Origin: Pseudobdellovibrionaceae bacterium
GTDB lineage: Bacteria > Bdellovibrionota > Bdellovibrionia > Bdellovibrionales > UBA1609
Reading direction: 5' to 3'
Assembly: GCA_020635075.1 (NCBI GenBank)
Contig: JACKAM010000001.1
Location: 744,001-808,000 of the forward strand
DNA length: 64,000 nt
Under the pieces are notes generated by a model that saw only the letters and a program-made list of their open reading frames with translations, was not told the origin of the DNA and did no database searches. Shown piece by piece: positions 43,297 to 53,744 of the stretch (within the stretch, counting starts at the first letter, position 1; the number at the start of each line of letters is the position of its first letter). A program made the translations under genes and the position numbers.

Positions 43297-45009
43297 ATGA
43301 AGCGATTCACCTCGGCCTTGTCTTTCATCCAGTATCTTTTACTTCCAATCATGGCAGTGTCGGCTAGCCCTATGGCCGGAGCGAACGAAGTGACCCCAAT
43401 GTGTTTCGAATTCAGGTCGGAGGAGAATCCGCAAAGAATCTCAGAGAGCTTTGTTCGCACCATCGCCGAGAGTGAATCCTTCTTTGATAGCCAGGTGTGG
43501 TGTTACCTGGAGTCGGGGGAAGGTGAGACCTTTCTATTTAATAATGATGAGCCTGAGATTCGTCCAGAGTTGGCTCTCCTGATTCAACAAGGTCCACATT
43601 CCGAAGAGACGACATTTACTTCAGGAGTACGCATTCGCGGCCAACTAAAGCAGGTAAAAACTGAAGACCCCGGATTTTCTCCTTTTAATGTGCCTCTTGA
43701 TGAACTGGAAGCACAAAGTTCAGGACGAGCTGTCGCCATGATGGGATTTGGCGCCTACCACCAAAAGCAAATCAATCAGGTCATCGAATCCTTTCGCCGT
43801 ACTCGGCTTAAAACAAGTCGGAATTTAGGTGTGATGAATTTCACTGAAGAGGAAAGGCTCCCTGAGCGCCTTCACCCCTACGATGCCTATTGGTGGCCTC
43901 ATCGAGATGTACCACTCGCAGCGGGAGATCATTCGCCCTTGGGAAAATATGACCGGGCTGTGCAAGCACGCACGGGCCGAAATCCTGGGGCAGTCGATTG
44001 GGAAAAGCGCGTTCATTCGCTGGAACATGTCGACTGGGGCGGACACTGCAATGGTTGGGCGGCGAGCTCAGTTCTTTATGAAAAATGGGCCACGCGCCTT
44101 TGGGACCCCGAGACGGAAACTGTGATTCAGCCCTCGGACGTGGACGGTATTCGGGCTGAGGCCAGCTTTTGTGTGCAATGGGCATTCTATGGTCAACGCT
44201 ATCGTAGTGGTGGCGACATTGCCGATATTTATCCTGACAAGTTTCACAAGGTGTTGCGCTACTACCTGAAGTACCAACAAAAACCCATCGCCACCGACTA
44301 CGTTGTCGGTGAGAGTGTGGACAATAACGTGATCACTGGCTACCACTCCAGCTTTACGGCCATTGCCGATCGCCCTGGGTGGTATGACGTGGTCACGCGT
44401 TTGCAGATGCACGAATACGGTGGGCGGCACGAGGATGTACAGCGGGCGAAAATGTACGAGAACACTTACTCCTACCGTCTGCAGATGGACGAAAGAGGCA
44501 ACATCCTGTCTGGGGAATGGGTCGATCCCGAAGAGCACCCTGATTTTCTCTGGGTACCCTTGGCGCAAAAGAATTGCGGCCGAGAGAACCCATATATCGA
44601 TCCCGACTATCTTGAGCGGTGGTTGGCATCTCTGCCCCAGGCAGAGTGGAAGTATGTCCCTCTCAATCTGGAGTTTTCTGACAGCATGGCTGCGGGAAGC
44701 AAAGTGACTCTGCCACTGCCTGTGACTCTCAAGGGTTTAGGTTTTCGCGTTGAGTTTGACGGGTCGGGGTACACAAATTCTCTTGCCATCCGGGCACGAG
44801 GTGAGGCCAGTCAGTATCCCCTTATCCGCGATGCCTCTCCGGCCGTGAGCAACAGAGAGAGAGTGCGAAATTCTCCGATAGAGAGAGACTTTGCAATCAC
44901 CAATATGGATGCGCTGATCATTCATAATAGACATGAAGAGGCTAACGAAGCCACTTCGCCATTGAAGATCAAGGGTGTTTGGTACTGGGGTGAGCCATCG
45001 ACACCCTAG
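43297..45009 (+). CDS. Secreted transglutaminase-elicitor-like protein (divergent homologue)
   Basis: 570 aa with GGAGAG before the ATG and a signal peptide ending near residue 29 (ASPMAGA-NEV). It is homologous to the protein at 14854-16713: Cys251 in WGGHCNGWAASS, His317 in DKFHKVLRYY and Asp334 in IATDYVVG. The His-Asp spacing is 17 residues in both, and the signature GNILSGEWVDPEEHPDFLW aligns with GGEWYNNNHPDFLW of the other. At the place of the Pep-13-like motif it has VDNNVITGY instead of VWNQPV. Likely a secreted cross-linking or deamidating enzyme. A ~110-residue C-terminal beta-rich region follows. Next to a DPGQ-repeat protein rich in glutamine, a possible substrate. Confidence 0.7.
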   Translation: MKRFTSALSFIQYLLLPIMAVSASPMAGANEVTPMCFEFRSEENPQRISESFVRTIAESESFFDSQVWCYLESGEGETFLFNNDEPEIRPELALLIQQGPHSEETTFTSGVRIRGQLKQVKTEDPGFSPFNVPLDELEAQSSGRAVAMMGFGAYHQKQINQVIESFRRTRLKTSRNLGVMNFTEEERLPERLHPYDAYWWPHRDVPLAAGDHSPLGKYDRAVQARTGRNPGAVDWEKRVHSLEHVDWGGHCNGWAASSVLYEKWATRLWDPETETVIQPSDVDGIRAEASFCVQWAFYGQRYRSGGDIADIYPDKFHKVLRYYLKYQQKPIATDYVVGESVDNNVITGYHSSFTAIADRPGWYDVVTRLQMHEYGGRHEDVQRAKMYENTYSYRLQMDERGNILSGEWVDPEEHPDFLWVPLAQKNCGRENPYIDPDYLERWLASLPQAEWKYVPLNLEFSDSMAAGSKVTLPLPVTLKGLGFRVEFDGSGYTNSLAIRARGEASQYPLIRDASPAVSNRERVRNSPIERDFAITNMDALIIHNRHEEANEATSPLKIKGVWYWGEPSTP

Positions 45010-45061
45010 GTTTATCTTTGAATAAAGACAACTTAAGGCATCAATCTATAAGGAGGCATCC

Positions 45062-45568
45062 ATGAAGAAGGTTTTTGTTTTGGCCGCGGCCACTCTAGTC
45101 TGGACCCTGTCGGCGACGACGACAGCGCAGGCTCAGGCGGAGGACGTGGAGATGATTTGTATCTCAGAAAGAGATTACAATGGTGAATTCGATCACATCG
45201 CCGATCGGGTTTGGTATGTGGAAAGAGATGGTATTGTTTTTTACTGCGTGACAGAGGATGACCTCGGCGAACCTGAAGCACCCGTCGATCCTGAGGATCC
45301 GGGACAAGACCCTGGGCAAGATCCTGGGCAAGACCCGGGACAAGACCCGGGACAAGACCCTGGGCAAGATCCTGGGCAAGATCCTGGGCAAGACCCGGGA
45401 CAAGATCCGGGGCAAGATCCGGGGCAAGACCCGGGACAAGATCCGGGACAAGATCCTGGACAAGATCCGGGACAAGATCCTGGGCAAGACCCGGGGCAAG
45501 ATCCGGGGCAAGATCCTGGACAAGATCCTGGGCAAGACCCTGGGCAAGATCCGGGACAACAGCCTTAA
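45062..45568 (+). CDS. Secreted DPGQ-repeat protein
   Basis: 168 aa with AAGGAGG before the ATG and a signal peptide (residues 1-25, ending AQA). A short domain at 27-75 has two cysteines (MICISERDYN, VFYCVTEDD) that could pair. It is followed by 22 consecutive DPGQ tetrapeptides (residues 79-166) and a terminal QP. The tail is extended, acidic and unusually rich in glutamine, one per four residues. The start lies 52 bp after the transglutaminase-like gene and a strong terminator follows. A role as a cross-linkable surface or matrix polymer is inference. Codon usage inside the repeat varies (GAC/GAT, CCT/CCG, GGG/GGA), so it is not a very recent expansion. Confidence 0.88.
   Translation: MKKVFVLAAATLVWTLSATTTAQAQAEDVEMICISERDYNGEFDHIADRVWYVERDGIVFYCVTEDDLGEPEAPVDPEDPGQDPGQDPGQDPGQDPGQDPGQDPGQDPGQDPGQDPGQDPGQDPGQDPGQDPGQDPGQDPGQDPGQDPGQDPGQDPGQDPGQDPGQQP
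45296..45559. repeat. 12-bp coding tandem repeat, 22 copies
   Basis: Each unit is GA(C/T)CC(T/G)GG(G/A)CAA, in frame with the gene at 45062-45568. Copies differ only at third positions. Gain or loss of units keeps the frame, so length variation among strains is expected. Confidence 0.95.
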
Positions 45569-45618
45569 TTTTGGAATTATATGACAGCGTAAACTCTGAG
45601 CAGTTTACTTGTCCTCCG

Positions 45619-45646
45619 CGCCTGGTGAGGTCACCAGGCGTTTTTT
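45619..45646 (+). terminator. Rho-independent terminator after DPGQ gene
   Basis: Stem CGCCTGGT(GA)/(TC)ACCAGGCG at 45619-45640 followed by TTTTTT. Confidence 0.9.
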
Positions 45647-45647
45647 G

Positions 45648-46706
45648 TTATTGCGCCGATTTTGAAAGGTTGTCGGATCTCTGGCGAGTATCGCCGCGCA
45701 ATTTGAATTTGCTATTGAGCTTGGTGGCGCAGTCCTGGCCTTTGCGCTCACAACAGGCAGCAACAGCAGCAGTGACGGCCTTGATGGACTTGATTTCATC
45801 ACCACTCAGTTGGTGTTCCGAATCCGCTGTCATGTTGGCCGAGTCAGAGAAGTGAATTTTTTCACCCTTCCCATCACCATCGTCATCGGCAAAGCGGTAC
45901 ATGGTTCCGCGCATTTCTGAGGCACTAGTGGATGTTGGACAAAGATAATACCGTTCGGTTTTTTTGTTGCGGACCAAAATCAGCTCATAGGGGCGAGGGA
46001 TAAGAACCGCGTCTGCCTGGCAAGCCTCGCGAGCAGGGCCTCCGGGATTGCTACAGCGAATCTGCGCTTCGGTGACATCGTGGTCTCCAAAAGCATCTTT
46101 CACGTCATCATAGGCGCCATTGACACCTTTATCGACAAAGTAAAATAGAGCGGCCACGCCGACCGCAAATGCAGCCAAATAAAGTCCCAAGCCATGGGCT
46201 TCAGGAATGAGAAGATTCATCATCTCATGGGCCGCGGATTTCTTTTGCGACTCAATTTTGCGCAAGATCCTTTCCATGTATTGGATGCTGCCCTTAACAC
46301 CTTTGTTTTCGAAATCAATTTGGGCCTCGTAATCGCCAATCTTGTAGACGCCCTTAAAGGGGTCCACCATTTCAACCACCAAGGTTTCCTTGCCGTCAGG
46401 GCTCGTCAGCGTGACCTTATACTGGTCGACGGCCATGGCGGGCACAGGCTTGGGGAGAAGTTCCTTGTAGTGGGACTTCAGCCAATTTAGGTCTTCTTTT
46501 TTGACTTCAGGTCCACCAAAGACCTCGTCAATCAGGGATTCATAGGTTTTGTGTTTTTTGAACATGATGGTCGCCTGGGCAAGAAGAATGGAGACCTCGT
46601 CTTGAGTGGCCTTGCTCTTCGCCATGGCTCCCCAGGTGGGCGTCAGTGCCATACTTAAGCTCAAAAGATAACGAACAATCTTAATTGACTTGAAATCCAA
46701 TCCCAT
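45648..46706 (-). CDS. Exported protein with one membrane helix, unknown
   Basis: 352 aa with GAGGAG upstream of the ATG. Signal peptide ends near AMA (residue 29). A soluble region up to about 170 includes VTLTSPDGKETLVVEMV. One membrane helix (GLGLYLAAFAVGVAALFYFVDKG) lies near 172-194, followed by a cysteine-rich C-terminal part with RCSNPGGPAREACQ, YYLCPTS and AACCERKGQDCATK. A DDDGDGKGEK stretch resembles the start of a calcium loop but lacks the rest of an EF hand. It converges on the DPGQ gene and lies downstream of hemB on the same strand (about 130 bp). No family recognised. Confidence 0.72.
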   Translation of the reverse strand: MGLDFKSIKIVRYLLSLSMALTPTWGAMAKSKATQDEVSILLAQATIMFKKHKTYESLIDEVFGGPEVKKEDLNWLKSHYKELLPKPVPAMAVDQYKVTLTSPDGKETLVVEMVDPFKGVYKIGDYEAQIDFENKGVKGSIQYMERILRKIESQKKSAAHEMMNLLIPEAHGLGLYLAAFAVGVAALFYFVDKGVNGAYDDVKDAFGDHDVTEAQIRCSNPGGPAREACQADAVLIPRPYELILVRNKKTERYYLCPTSTSASEMRGTMYRFADDDGDGKGEKIHFSDSANMTADSEHQLSGDEIKSIKAVTAAVAACCERKGQDCATKLNSKFKLRGDTRQRSDNLSKSAQ

Positions 46707-46836
46707 GGCCTGCTCCTCATCCCGGTTTCTCCTTATAGTTTACCCGATTGGCGGTGCAAAAAAAGGATTCCGCGAAAATTGCAGGCAAGGCTAGCTCTTG
46801 GACCAGTTCGCATTCAGAATTGGTGGTGTCAGGATT

Positions 46837-47832
46837 CTATTGGAGCCATTTAGCCGCCATCAGAGCCCAATAGGTGAAGATCACATCAGCACCGGCCCGT
46901 TTGATGGACAACAGACTTTCGAGTGCTGCGGCCCTTTCATCCAGCCAACCCTTTTCAGCAGCTGCCTTAATCATGGAGTACTCGCCGCTGACATTGTAGG
47001 CTGCCACTGGGACTTCACAGTTGGCCTTTGCCAAGCTGATCACATCCAAATAGCTGAGAGCAGGCTTGACCATAACCATGTCGGCCCCCTCTTCCTGGTC
47101 CATGCGTAACTCGCGCAAAGCTTCAAGCTGGTTGGCCGGATTCATTTGATATGTCTTCTTGTCTCCCTCTTTGGGAGCTGAATCCAGGGCGTCACGAAAC
47201 GGGCCATAAAAGCATGAAGCATATTTAGCTGCGTAGCTGATAATACCCACATCCGTGAATCCACACTCGTCAAGAACAGCCCGAATGTACTCCACTCGAC
47301 CATCCATCATATCTGAGGGTGCAACAAAATCAGCTCCCGCTTCGGCTTGCACCAAGGCCATTTCGCCCAGGACCTCAAGGGTTTCATCGTTGAGGATCTC
47401 ACCATCCTGGACAATGCCATCGTGCCCATCGCTGGAATAGGGGTCCATGGCGACGTCGGTAATGACCGTCAGCCCTGGCAGGGCCTCTTTAAGTGCTGTT
47501 ACCGTTCGTGGCAACAGGCCTTCGCGATTAGCAGACTCTTTGGCGAGGGAGTCCTTTTTTCTTTCTTCAATTTTGGGAAAGAGAGCGACCGCGGGAACAC
47601 CCAAATCGAAAGCCTCCCGGGCCTGACGAATGAGCAGATCCGGAGTCCAGCGAAACTGGCCCGGCATGGCGCCAATGGGTTCACTGTTGTTTTCGCCGTC
47701 CATGACAAACAGAGGGTATACAAAGTTGTCAGGCCTTAGCCAGGTTTCCTGATTCATTCTTCTCAGAGAGTCACTGCGACGATTGCGACGAGGACGATTG
47801 GGAATCCACAGCGTGGACGATGTGTCAGGCAT
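46837..47832 (-). CDS. hemB: Delta-aminolevulinic acid dehydratase (porphobilinogen synthase)
   Basis: Condenses two 5-aminolevulinate molecules to porphobilinogen in haem synthesis. 331 aa with FVYPLFVMDG, the metal region DVAMDPYSSDGHDG and the Schiff-base lysine region GADMVMVKPALSYLD. The metal region has aspartates where zinc-dependent enzymes have cysteines, so this is the magnesium-type, zinc-independent enzyme. Start ATG at 47832; the upstream maf gene overlaps it by 8 nt, indicating a maf-hemB operon. Confidence 0.96.
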   Translation of the reverse strand: MPDTSSTLWIPNRPRRNRRSDSLRRMNQETWLRPDNFVYPLFVMDGENNSEPIGAMPGQFRWTPDLLIRQAREAFDLGVPAVALFPKIEERKKDSLAKESANREGLLPRTVTALKEALPGLTVITDVAMDPYSSDGHDGIVQDGEILNDETLEVLGEMALVQAEAGADFVAPSDMMDGRVEYIRAVLDECGFTDVGIISYAAKYASCFYGPFRDALDSAPKEGDKKTYQMNPANQLEALRELRMDQEEGADMVMVKPALSYLDVISLAKANCEVPVAAYNVSGEYSMIKAAAEKGWLDERAAALESLLSIKRAGADVIFTYWALMAAKWLQ

Positions 47833-48478
47833 GGGGTGCTCCAGGTGCCAACTGAAGGACAGTTGGATTCAGTTCAAAGGGCATATGGCCCACCAGTTCA
47901 CGAATGGCCTCAGTCAATGCGATCATCGGTAATCCTTGAATCGAAGAGGGGTCTCGACCCTTGATTTCTCGTACCAGGCAAATTCCAAACCTTTCCAGCT
48001 TATAGGCTCCGGCACAGTCCCAAGGGTCGTCCTGTTTTACGTAAGCGCGGATCTCATCTTCAACTAAGTCACGGAAGGTGATGTCCACTCGCTCCACCTG
48101 CAAGATTCCCTGTCCTTGGTAAATCACCGCCAGCCCGGTGAGGAGAGAGTGAGTGTGGCCCGACATCTTCATCAGCTGGTGAACGGCATTCTCAGAGTTT
48201 CCGGGTTTGCTGAGAATTTCCCCTTCATGAGTGACAGCGATCTGGTCTGAGCCAATAACTAGGGCCTTGGGGTTGTTGACGGCGATGGAGTGGGCTTTGG
48301 CTTGAGCCAACTTTTGGCAGATCTCTCTGGGAGGTCCTTTCAATTCACGTTTGAGGGTAGCCTCGTCACTTTCGGGGGGCAACACAGTGAAAGGAAGTCC
48401 CCAGGCCTCCAGTTGCTTTTTGCGATAGGGAGAGGCACTGGCAAGGATGATCGGCGGGTGTTCTGCACTCTGTGTCAT
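47825..48478 (-). CDS. Maf-family nucleotide pyrophosphatase (YceF-like)
   Basis: Hydrolyses non-canonical nucleoside triphosphates such as 7-methyl-GTP. 217 aa from the ATG at 48478; the longer frame to 48565 adds a stretch not seen in the family. N-terminal ILASASPYRKKQLEAWGLPF is the Maf substrate loop, in the YceF flavour (ASASPYR), with VIGSDQIAV and DPWDCAGAYKLE as later motifs. Ends inside hemB. Divergent from lgt (about 100 bp between starts). Confidence 0.9.
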   Translation of the reverse strand: MTQSAEHPPIILASASPYRKKQLEAWGLPFTVLPPESDEATLKRELKGPPREICQKLAQAKAHSIAVNNPKALVIGSDQIAVTHEGEILSKPGNSENAVHQLMKMSGHTHSLLTGLAVIYQGQGILQVERVDITFRDLVEDEIRAYVKQDDPWDCAGAYKLERFGICLVREIKGRDPSSIQGLPMIALTEAIRELVGHMPFELNPTVLQLAPGAPHA

Positions 48479-48581
48479 ATCTTCTGCAAACTCCGTGAAA
48501 ATTGATCCTTCATTGATATAGAATCCTAGGGAAAGGCTCAACCTAAAATAGCGTGCAGCAATCACCTAGGGAGTGCATCGA

Positions 48582-49684
<1,103 letters not shown>

Positions 49685-49688
<4 letters not shown>

Positions 49689-50524
49689 GAGGGTGTTTCT
49701 TAATCTCTTTTCTTCTCCTTGCAAGTAGCCTAGGTCTTCAAAATCCAGTAGAAGTCGAGGCTCAAACATATGAATCAATCGCACAAGCTAAGAAACCTCG
49801 AACCAAAAAGGCAAAAAGGAAAACCAAGCCAAAGGAGGTCGTGGAAGAGGAGTCTTTTGTTGAGACTCTGGAAGACCCAAATGCCTCGTCACCTGAAAAA
49901 AAGCCGCTTAGCCTTTATGTCGGGGCGGTGAGTGAATTCCCCATGGCTCTAGGGATTCAGGGTGGTCTGCAGCTTGGTTCACGCTTGATGTTTTACCTCC
50001 AAGGTGGAGTGGTGCCCGAGACGTTTGTCAGTGGTGCCAATTCAGTGGCCCAGGGGATGGGAGCCTACGGAAAGGAGACTGGTGATTTGGTGACGGATCT
50101 GCTGCCCGGGGCTACCTATCTGGAGCTCGGTGGTCGCATTTACGTGGGCTCCAAAAAGCGATGGTTTATGGAAATGGGGGCCGGATTCCTACGCGGCCAG
50201 AGCCAATCCACGGGCAAACAACTGCTTGAAGCCATTTTAGGTCGTAGCCTTCCCGGAGCTGGTGGGACCAACCAAATTCCTGTCGAAGGGGAAGTCACGG
50301 CGGTGAAACTGGGAATGGGTTACTCCTTGCCATGGAGGCAGAAGTTCCATTGGGATTTTGGTTTGGCGATTCTTCACCCCATCTCATCATCTACGAGCAT
50401 GGATATCCCCTGGCTCAATGGTGGGGCTATCGAACAGGCTTTGGTGGCGGAGCTGGACAAGTTCATGAAGGACACCTATGGCCAGCTGTACCTACCGACC
50501 ATCACCGTCACATTTCGCTATTAA
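49685..50524 (+). CDS. Outer-membrane beta-barrel-like protein with apparent CTG start
   Basis: About 279 aa. The frame contains a good signal peptide (RGCFLISFLLLASSLGL) with no ATG, GTG or TTG before it back to an in-frame stop near 49617. A CTG at 49685 sits 6 nt after a perfect AGGAGG (49673-49678), so CTG is the most plausible initiator; the first GTG at 49841 would remove the signal. After a lysine-rich stretch (KKPRTKKAKRKTKPKE) come alternating strands (LSLYVGAVSEFPMALGIQGGLQLG, RLMFYLQGGVVP) and a C-terminal TITVTFRY with terminal aromatic residue, as for BAM substrates. Overlaps the lgt stop, so coupled. Family unknown. Confidence 0.68.
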
Positions 50525-50570
50525 AAGAACTGGCGCCGAGTTTTTGTGAATTCAGCGCCGAATAGATTGA

Positions 50571-52517
50571 TCAATTCAATCCATTTCGGTCTTGAATAAG
50601 TGCTGTCACCACACTGGGGTCTGCAAGAGTAGAAGTGTCACCAATCTGGTCTTCTTGCTTGCAAGCCAACTTGCGCAAAATCCGCCGCATGATTTTGCCG
50701 CTGCGGGTTTTAGGTAGAGCAGGTGCAAACTGGATGACGTCCGGCTTGGCAATGGGGCCAATATCTTTGCGTACCCAATCAGTGAGTTCTTTGCGCAATT
50801 CCTCTGTGGGCTCCACCCCCGCCATCAAAGTCACAAAGGCATAAATACCCTGGCCTTTGATCTCATGGGGAAAGCCGACAACCGCTGATTCAGCCACTTT
50901 GTTGTGCGCCACCAGGGAGCTTTCCACCTCGGCTGTGCCCATGCGATGACCGGAAACATTAATCACATCGTCGACGCGACCAATGATCCAGTAGTAGCCA
51001 TCCTTGTCCCGGTGGCAGCCGTCGCCCGCCATATAGAGGCCAGGGAACTGGCTGAAGTAAGTCTCTTCAAACCGCTGATGATTCTTATAGACAGTGCGCA
51101 TTTGCCCCGGCCAGGAATCCTTGATGCACAGGTTGCCTTCGCAGGCCCCCATGAGTTCCTTGCCCGAGTCGTCGACAATCAAGGGTTGAACGCCGAAAAA
51201 GGGAATTGAGGCTGAGCCCGGTTTCAGATCGGTGACTCCAGGAAGGGGAGTGATCATGATGCCACCTGTTTCCGTTTGCCACCAGGTATCAACAATGGGC
51301 GAGCGACTGTCGCCGGCGACTTCAAAATACCACTTCCAAGCTTCTGGGTTAATTGGCTCGCCGACGGAACCTAGAAGTCGCAGGCTTTTACGCGAGGTCT
51401 TCTTTACGAATTCTTCCCCTTCGCGCATCAGGGTGCGGATCAAAGTGGGAGCCGTGTAAAGGATGTTCACTTTGTATTCATCAATGACTTCCCATATCCG
51501 CGAGGCCGTGGGCCAGGTGGGAACCCCTTCAAACAAAACCGAAGTGGCACAGTTGGCTAGGGGGCCATAGACGATATAGCTATGGCCGGTCACCCAGCCC
51601 ACATCGGCCGCACACCAATACACATCTTCAGGCTTGTAATCAAAGACCACTTCATGGGTGAGAGCGGTGTAGACCATATAGCCGCCCGTGGTGTGCATGA
51701 CACCCTTGGGTTTTCCGGTCGAGCCAGAAGTGTAAAGTATGTAAAGTGGATCTTCCGCGTCCATCACTTCCGGTTCGCATTGATCGCTCACCTGAGTGAC
51801 GGCCTCGTGGTACCAAATGTCGCGACTGGCATCCCAGTCCACTTTGGCTTTGGTTCTTTGCACGACCAGCATTTTCCTGAGGCCAGGACACTTCTTTGCC
51901 GCCTCATCTGCGTTCACCTTGAGAGGTACGGTCTTGCCGCCGCGGTAGCCTTCGTCGGCGGTAATCAAAAACCCACTGTCACAATCCTGAATGCGGGTTG
52001 CTAGGGAGTCGGGTGAAAAGCCACCAAAGACCACCGAATGAATGGCGCCGATGCGGGCACAGGCCAGCATGGAATACACTGCCTCTGGGATCATGGGCAT
52101 GTAGATTGTGACCCGGTCGCCCTTTTTGACTCCATTGGCTTTAAGCACATTGGCCAAACGGCAAACTTTTTCGTGAAGTTGTCTGTAGGTGATGGTGATG
52201 GTTTCTTCAGTGGTACTATCCGGCTCCCAGTAAAAGGCCACACGGTCGGCGTGCTTTTCCAAGTGGCGATCAATGCAGTTGTAGCTGGCATTGAGCTTTC
52301 CACCCTCATACCATTTGACGTGAACGGGCTTTATGAAGCTCGTGTCTTTCACCTTGTCCCATTTTTTTGTCCAGGTAATCCGCTCAGCCTGTTTGGCCCA
52401 GAATCCCTCGGGGTCCTGAATACTTTGCTGGTACAGGTCCTTGTATTTGGCCTGGTTGACGTGAGCGTTTTTCTCCCACTCGGGCTTCAGCGGAATTCGA
52501 TCATCAGAATGGTGCAT
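50571..52517 (-). CDS. acs: Acetyl-CoA synthetase
   Basis: Activates acetate with ATP and CoA to acetyl-CoA. 648 aa, the standard length. The adenylate motif is YTSGSTGKPKGVMHTTGGY, followed by WWQTETGGIMITP, YMAGDGCHRDKDGYYWIIGR and the regulatory lysine motif PKTRSGKIMRR near the C-terminus, where acetylation shuts down family members. No Pat acetyltransferase or CobB deacetylase is in the window. It stands alone on the minus strand, feeding the TCA cycle together with the sucA operon. Confidence 0.97.
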   Translation of the reverse strand: MHHSDDRIPLKPEWEKNAHVNQAKYKDLYQQSIQDPEGFWAKQAERITWTKKWDKVKDTSFIKPVHVKWYEGGKLNASYNCIDRHLEKHADRVAFYWEPDSTTEETITITYRQLHEKVCRLANVLKANGVKKGDRVTIYMPMIPEAVYSMLACARIGAIHSVVFGGFSPDSLATRIQDCDSGFLITADEGYRGGKTVPLKVNADEAAKKCPGLRKMLVVQRTKAKVDWDASRDIWYHEAVTQVSDQCEPEVMDAEDPLYILYTSGSTGKPKGVMHTTGGYMVYTALTHEVVFDYKPEDVYWCAADVGWVTGHSYIVYGPLANCATSVLFEGVPTWPTASRIWEVIDEYKVNILYTAPTLIRTLMREGEEFVKKTSRKSLRLLGSVGEPINPEAWKWYFEVAGDSRSPIVDTWWQTETGGIMITPLPGVTDLKPGSASIPFFGVQPLIVDDSGKELMGACEGNLCIKDSWPGQMRTVYKNHQRFEETYFSQFPGLYMAGDGCHRDKDGYYWIIGRVDDVINVSGHRMGTAEVESSLVAHNKVAESAVVGFPHEIKGQGIYAFVTLMAGVEPTEELRKELTDWVRKDIGPIAKPDVIQFAPALPKTRSGKIMRRILRKLACKQEDQIGDTSTLADPSVVTALIQDRNGLN

Positions 52518-52697
52518 GAAATCCCCCTTTTTCTGGGTGCTTATGGCTAAAGCACGAGTTTGCCCAAGAGGTGGGTAGGGTCAACACTTCACGCGTCAGG
52601 CCGTCGAGGTCTGACCAAGTCTTTACTAAAAAACCTCCATATTGCGGCTGGCCAGACGGGGTGGTATGAATGGGGCTTCGAACCGGGGTGTGTGTTC

Positions 52698-53744
52698 ATG
52701 GCTGGTATTTTTAGTCTGCGTAAGGGTCACCTTCCAGAAATGGAAGATTTAGAAAGCCTGATCAAGGAGTATCAGCATCTCCTACGTGTGGACCAAATTG
52801 ACGAGGTGGAGCACAGGGGTAAAAGATTCCCACTTACGACCGTTGAATTGGGGTCGAAAGATCCAAAGGCTTCAGTCTTTGCTTTGTTCGGCGGGGTCCA
52901 TGGCCTGGAACGAATCGGCACCCATGTGGTTTTGGTCTATTTGCGCCACCTGCTTCAGTCACTGCAGTGGGACAAAACCTTACAAAGACGTCTTGAGGAA
53001 TCCCGTTTTGTCTTTATGCCCATAGTGAACCCAGTTGGGATGTTTCACTTTCGTCGCTCCAACGCCAATGGTGTGGATCTGATGCGCAATGCCCCAGTGG
53101 AGGGGGAGGGGAGTTCCTCCCAGTTTTTTAGTGGCCACCGCATTTCGCCCAAGCTTCCCTGTTACCGTGGGGAGGCTGGTACCATGGAAAAAGAGGCTCA
53201 AGTCCTCTGTCAGGTGGTTCGCGAAAAAGTATTTCCCTCACATTTAAGTTTTGTTCTTGATGTTCATTCCGGTTTTGGATCCCGGGACCGTTTTTGGTTT
53301 CCCTGGGCCAAGAATCTTGAGATGTTTCCTTTGATCTCTGAGGTGATGGCTTTTAGGGATTTGCTGGATCGCTCGTACCCTTACCATGTTTATGATATCG
53401 AACCCAGCGCCACTCACTACGTCATTCACGGTGACCTATGGGATTATTTGTTTGCCGAGCACCATGAATCCAACCGGATTCAGGAGTCGATTTTCCTGCC
53501 GTGGACCCTGGAGCTCGGGAGTTGGGCCTGGCTGCGCAAGAGTCCTCTACAGATCCTTCATCCCTTGCGCTTTCATCACCCTTTAAAACCCCACCGAGTG
53601 AAGCGCATTCTTCGCCGTCATATGCTTTTGTTTGATTTTATTCACCGCAGTTTGATTTCGCCGGATTCCTGGCTGCTCGAAGGCCAGTCCCGCCGACAGG
53701 AATATGAAACCCGGGCCAAGGAGCTTTGGTATGACAAAAGATAA
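52698..53744 (+). CDS. M14-family zinc carboxypeptidase-like protein
   Basis: About 348 aa from the ATG at 52698; the frame is open to 52560, but the added residues look non-coding and neither start has a strong site. Motifs of the M14 fold: GGVHGLERIGTHV (HxxE zinc pair), IVNPVGMFHFRRSNANGVDL with MRNAP, LDVHSGFGSRDRFW (third ligand His) and the catalytic Glu in WTLELGSWAW. No signal peptide, so cytoplasmic. Substrates could be peptides or N-acyl amino acids. The following hydrolase gene overlaps its end by 14 nt. Confidence 0.83.
   Translation: MAGIFSLRKGHLPEMEDLESLIKEYQHLLRVDQIDEVEHRGKRFPLTTVELGSKDPKASVFALFGGVHGLERIGTHVVLVYLRHLLQSLQWDKTLQRRLEESRFVFMPIVNPVGMFHFRRSNANGVDLMRNAPVEGEGSSSQFFSGHRISPKLPCYRGEAGTMEKEAQVLCQVVREKVFPSHLSFVLDVHSGFGSRDRFWFPWAKNLEMFPLISEVMAFRDLLDRSYPYHVYDIEPSATHYVIHGDLWDYLFAEHHESNRIQESIFLPWTLELGSWAWLRKSPLQILHPLRFHHPLKPHRVKRILRRHMLLFDFIHRSLISPDSWLLEGQSRRQEYETRAKELWYDKR

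Noticed and set aside
45164..45559. 131-codon minus-strand frame with RILPRVL-type repeats
   Set aside because: A by-product of the 12-bp repeat that encodes DPGQ on the plus strand; the plus frame has a signal peptide, ribosome site and terminator.
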